A stretch of DNA of 7,355 nt from positions 1 to 7,355 of the forward strand of contig JACQGJ010000017.1 in NCBI GenBank assembly GCA_016199605.1, given 5' to 3'. Both the position numbers and the translations under genes were made by a program. The notes beneath the pieces were generated by a model that saw only the letters and a program-made list of their open reading frames with translations, had not been told where the DNA came from and ran no database searches. Origin of the DNA: Armatimonadota bacterium. GTDB taxonomy: Bacteria > Armatimonadota > Abditibacteriia > CG2-30-59-28. Below, one piece after another: positions 5,853-7,355 of this stretch; position 1 is the stretch's first letter; every line of letters starts with the position of its first letter.

Positions 5853-6746
5853 GTGGCTCCACCGAAGCAAGCGAATCCTGCGGACGAGTCGCCTCCGTCC
5901 ACGGGAACTCTGACAGACCTTCTGTCCGAAGACGGCGACGAGGAGTTTGTTGCCGAGACGGCCGCGCGCGTTCGTTCCGCAACCAGCGCTCCCGGCGGAA
6001 CGGTGACGTTGCTGTTCACGGACATCGTGGACTCGACGAAGATTCTTCAGTCCTTAGGCGCAACGGAGGCTGAGAAGAACCGCGTGTGGCTGGAGCGGCT
6101 CCTGAACCCGCACGCGGAAATCGTGCGCGATTGTCTCCACGCTCACGAGGGCTTCGAGGTTACGACCACCGGCGACGGCTTCTTCCTCACGTTTGCCGAC
6201 CCCGCCAACGCGGTCCTGTGCGCGGTGGAGATCCAGCAGCGCCTGGCAAGGGTGAATCTGGTAACACCGGTGGCGGGCAATCCGCCCTTGCAGGTACGGA
6301 TTGGCCTCCACACCGGAACGCCCAGCCTGCACGACTCCGGCGACGCCAGTCAGTACCTCGGCTCTTCGGTCCATACGGCCAGCCGCGTCGCCTCAGCCGC
6401 CCACGGCGGACAGGTGCTGGTCTCGGAGCAGACCTACGCTCTGGTGAATCGCCAACTCTCTCGTTTCCGGTTCCACAACCACGGGGAGTTTCACCTGAAA
6501 GGAATCGGTCCCGAACCGTTGATCGAAGTCCTCTGGGAGGGCAAACAGCCGACAACGCCGACCGTCGAGAAGGCTTCGTCCCCGCCGCGGGAGAAGGCTC
6601 CGCCGCAAACGTCCTACCATGCGGAAGTAAAAGGCTCCGGGGCCATCGCTCAAGGGCCCGGGGCGGCCGCTGCGGGTGAGGGCGGCATCGTGATCGGCGG
6701 TAGCGCACAAGGAGATATTCACACTGACAGAGGGAATCGCCCATGA
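5853..6746 (+). CDS. Class III adenylate/guanylate cyclase-like protein with C-terminal glycine-rich tag
   Basis: From the GTG at 5853 the protein has 297 residues; an alternative GTG is at 5844. Residues 1-48 are Pro/Ser/acidic-rich and probably disordered. A single class III cyclase catalytic domain covers about 49-228. It has GTVTLLFTDIVDSTK with metal residue D57, TTTGDGFF with second metal D108, YLGSSVHTASRVASAAHGGQ, and a closing FHLKGIGPEPLIEVLWEG. R178 matches the transition-state Arg. The purine-specifying Lys and Asp positions appear to be T104 and Q167, and the ribose-orienting Asn is H174, so the product cannot be assumed to be cAMP. VH-x-A-x-R variants are common in cyclase-like regulators. 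A Pro-rich linker (231-257) leads to a tag (261-291) of three heptads G-x-G-A/G-x-A/V-x. There is no signal peptide or membrane segment, so it is cytosolic. The tag is shared with the downstream CHAT protein, suggesting partnership. Confidence 0.9.
   Translation: MAPPKQANPADESPPSTGTLTDLLSEDGDEEFVAETAARVRSATSAPGGTVTLLFTDIVDSTKILQSLGATEAEKNRVWLERLLNPHAEIVRDCLHAHEGFEVTTTGDGFFLTFADPANAVLCAVEIQQRLARVNLVTPVAGNPPLQVRIGLHTGTPSLHDSGDASQYLGSSVHTASRVASAAHGGQVLVSEQTYALVNRQLSRFRFHNHGEFHLKGIGPEPLIEVLWEGKQPTTPTVEKASSPPREKAPPQTSYHAEVKGSGAIAQGPGAAAAGEGGIVIGGSAQGDIHTDRGNRP
6633..6722 (+). repeat. Glycine/alanine heptad tag, copy 1 (cyclase C-terminus)
   Basis: This codes for GSGAIAQ, GPGAAAA and GEGGIVI followed by GGSAQGDIH: three 7-residue units G-x-G-A/G-x-A/V-x. 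The pattern resembles the short repeats of YadA-type beta-roll heads, but here it is cytosolic and very short. It aligns without gaps to copy 2 at 7088-7177. Confidence 0.75.
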
Positions 6747-6793
6747 CGACGCGTCGTCACCACATCGACGTGAAGATGCCAGAGCGTTTGTAG
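6743..6793 (+). CDS. 16-codon ORF overlapping the cyclase stop (possible truncated gene)
   Basis: The ATG at 6743 overlaps the cyclase TGA in an ATGA junction and has GAGGG 8 nt upstream. It encodes MTTRRHHIDVKMPERL and stops at a TAG inside the first arm of the inverted repeat at 6789-6851. The ribosome site and coupled start are those of a genuine third gene, and the stop supplied by the repeat suggests that the repeat truncated it. Coincidence is possible for so short a frame, and no family is recognised. Confidence 0.25.
   Translation: MTTRRHHIDVKMPERL
6744..6759. repeat. 16-bp perfect palindrome on the cyclase stop codon
   Basis: TGACGACGCGTCGTCA is fully self-complementary and begins with the cyclase stop codon TGA. 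It could be a dimeric protein site or fold as a small hairpin in RNA. No T-run follows, so it is not an intrinsic terminator. Confidence 0.55.
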
Positions 6794-6851
6794 TAGTGCG
6801 ATTCATCGCACATTACCCACCGGCGGAGGTGCGATGAATCGTACTACTACA
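6789..6851. repeat. Long inverted repeat 1 (REP/MITE-like), 23-bp arms
   Basis: The arms at 6789-6811 and 6829-6851 are complementary over 23 positions with one G-T pair, around a 17-nt loop (6812-6828). The left arm contains its own shorter palindrome, TGCGAT-TC-ATCGCA (6797-6810). A long stem of this type with a nested palindrome resembles REP, MITE or BIME elements. No T-run follows. The first arm supplies the stop codon of the small ORF that begins on the cyclase stop. Confidence 0.8.
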
Positions 6852-6854
6852 CGA

Positions 6855-6921
6855 TTGTTGCGAGACAGTTGCACTGTCGAGCCACGCCCGGAGGCTCGAC
6901 AGTGCAACTGTCTCGCAACAA
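6855..6921. repeat. Long inverted repeat 2 (REP/MITE-like), perfect 29-bp arms
   Basis: The arms at 6855-6883 and 6893-6921 are perfectly complementary over 29 positions around a 9-nt loop (6884-6892). The arm contains a nested palindrome GACAGT-TGC-ACTGTC. It starts only 3 nt after inverted repeat 1 and is unrelated to it in sequence, so two different hairpins stand back to back. No T-run follows, so it is not an intrinsic terminator. It ends 34 nt before the CHAT gene and could act as an RNA stability element or mark a REP insertion. Confidence 0.85.
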
Positions 6922-6955
6922 CCCTCAAACGCATTCTCAAGCGAGGGAAGAAACG

Positions 6956-7355
6956 ATGAACAACGCACAAAGAAGTCGACTGGAACAGCTTCGCAACGCT
7001 TTCGAGAACCACGCCATTGACGAAGACACGTATCGCGCGGCCGTCGAGGCATTAGGCGGTCAGGCGGGAATGACCGCCTCGGTCACTGGTTCCGGCGCGA
7101 TTGCGCAGGGCGCAGGCGCGCAAGCGGTGGGTGCGGGTGGTGTGGTCATTGGGGGAGACGTCCATGGCGGCGTCCACGTCGGCTCACCGGGCGCGCCTGA
7201 AGATGCCGCGGAAGAAGCGCCGGAGCGGATCAAGGTTCTCGTACTCGCCGCGAATCCGGTGGATACCCCGCGAGTAGCGCTCGACGAACAGATTCGGAAT
7301 ATCAGGGAGAAGATTCGCGCCTCCGAGCACCGCGATTCCGTAGAGTTGATCCCGC
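6956..7355 (+). CDS. Tagged CHAT-protease-like protein, partial: C-terminus beyond window
   Basis: The ATG at 6956 has GAGGGA (6943-6948) 7 nt upstream, and 133 codons are visible. Residues 5-36 form a likely helical hairpin (RLEQLRNAF, then DEDTYRAAVEALGG), of the small adaptor kind seen at the N-terminus of bacterial conflict effectors and SHOCT-like modules. Residues 45-74 are the glycine/alanine heptad tag shared with the upstream cyclase. An acidic linker (78-90) leads to IKVLVLAANPVDTPRVALDE (92-111), then IRNIREKIRASEHRDSVEL. In proteins I recall, this LAANP-x-DT-x-R-x-x-LDE-x-x-x-I block starts CHAT (caspase-like) protease domains, where it precedes the catalytic His and Cys. Those residues lie beyond the window, so activity is unproven. 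Other domains could follow instead (for example TIR-like or NTPase). The gene is likely co-transcribed with the cyclase, although hairpins intervene. Confidence 0.75.
   Translation, partial: MNNAQRSRLEQLRNAFENHAIDEDTYRAAVEALGGQAGMTASVTGSGAIAQGAGAQAVGAGGVVIGGDVHGGVHVGSPGAPEDAAEEAPERIKVLVLAANPVDTPRVALDEQIRNIREKIRASEHRDSVELIP
7088..7177 (+). repeat. Glycine/alanine heptad tag, copy 2 (CHAT protein)
   Basis: This codes for GSGAIAQ, GAGAQAV and GAGGVVI followed by GGDVHGGVH. It matches copy 1 at most positions, but many of the shared Gly/Ala/Ile codons differ at the third base. The copies are thus conserved as protein rather than being a fresh DNA duplication. Confidence 0.75.

Noticed and set aside
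6187..6744. 185-codon minus-strand ORF opposite the cyclase
   Set aside because: Its Arg/Pro-rich composition is typical of an antisense shadow of a GC-rich gene, and the plus-strand frame has clear cyclase motifs.
6789..6921. CRISPR array or intrinsic terminators
   Set aside because: The two elements are inverted repeats of different sequence, not regular direct repeats with spacers, and neither is followed by a T-run.

Overview
The window is GC-rich bacterial DNA made of two unrelated halves that diverge from about position 5750. The phylum cannot be fixed from the sequence. The gene order nusA-ylxR-infB-ylxP-rbfA-DHH phosphoesterase, with no ylxQ and no rimP directly upstream of nusA, together with a cyclase/CHAT accessory locus, would suit lineages such as Armatimonadota, Chloroflexota or Methylomirabilota, but this is inference.

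Positions 1 to about 5752 (minus strand) hold a housekeeping transcription/translation operon. A sigma70-type promoter (TTGCCA-N17-TACACT, 5724-5752) drives a leader of about 360 nt. The leader contains an intrinsic-terminator-like hairpin close to the inferred start site, a likely attenuator. Then follow nusA (GTG start with a strong Shine-Dalgarno), ylxR, infB (IF2), ylxP (DUF503), rbfA and the first 145 codons of an NrnA-like DHH phosphoesterase, which leaves the window at position 1. The genes serve transcription elongation/termination, RNase P/RNA binding, translation initiation, 30S maturation and nano-RNA or pAp turnover. The infB-ylxP gap carries an inverted repeat and a possible internal -10 element.

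Positions 5802-7355 (plus strand) hold an accessory, conflict-system-like locus. Its own promoter (TTGCCA-N17-TATAAG) immediately precedes a GTG-started class III nucleotide cyclase-like protein whose substrate-specifying residues are non-canonical. A gap of about 210 bp follows. It contains a 16-bp palindrome on the cyclase stop codon, a 16-codon ORF overlapping that stop, and two adjacent, almost perfect long inverted repeats (23-bp and 29-bp arms) of REP/MITE type. A second gene then begins, encoding a short helical N-terminus, a glycine-rich tag and the start of a CHAT-protease-like domain, cut by the window end.

The most interesting feature is that the cyclase C-terminus and the CHAT protein N-terminus share the same glycine/alanine heptad tag (three G-x-G-A/G-x-A/V-x units, then GG). 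The two copies are encoded with many synonymous differences. This suggests a conserved homotypic docking or co-assembly module that couples a cyclase-type sensor or signal generator to a caspase-like effector.
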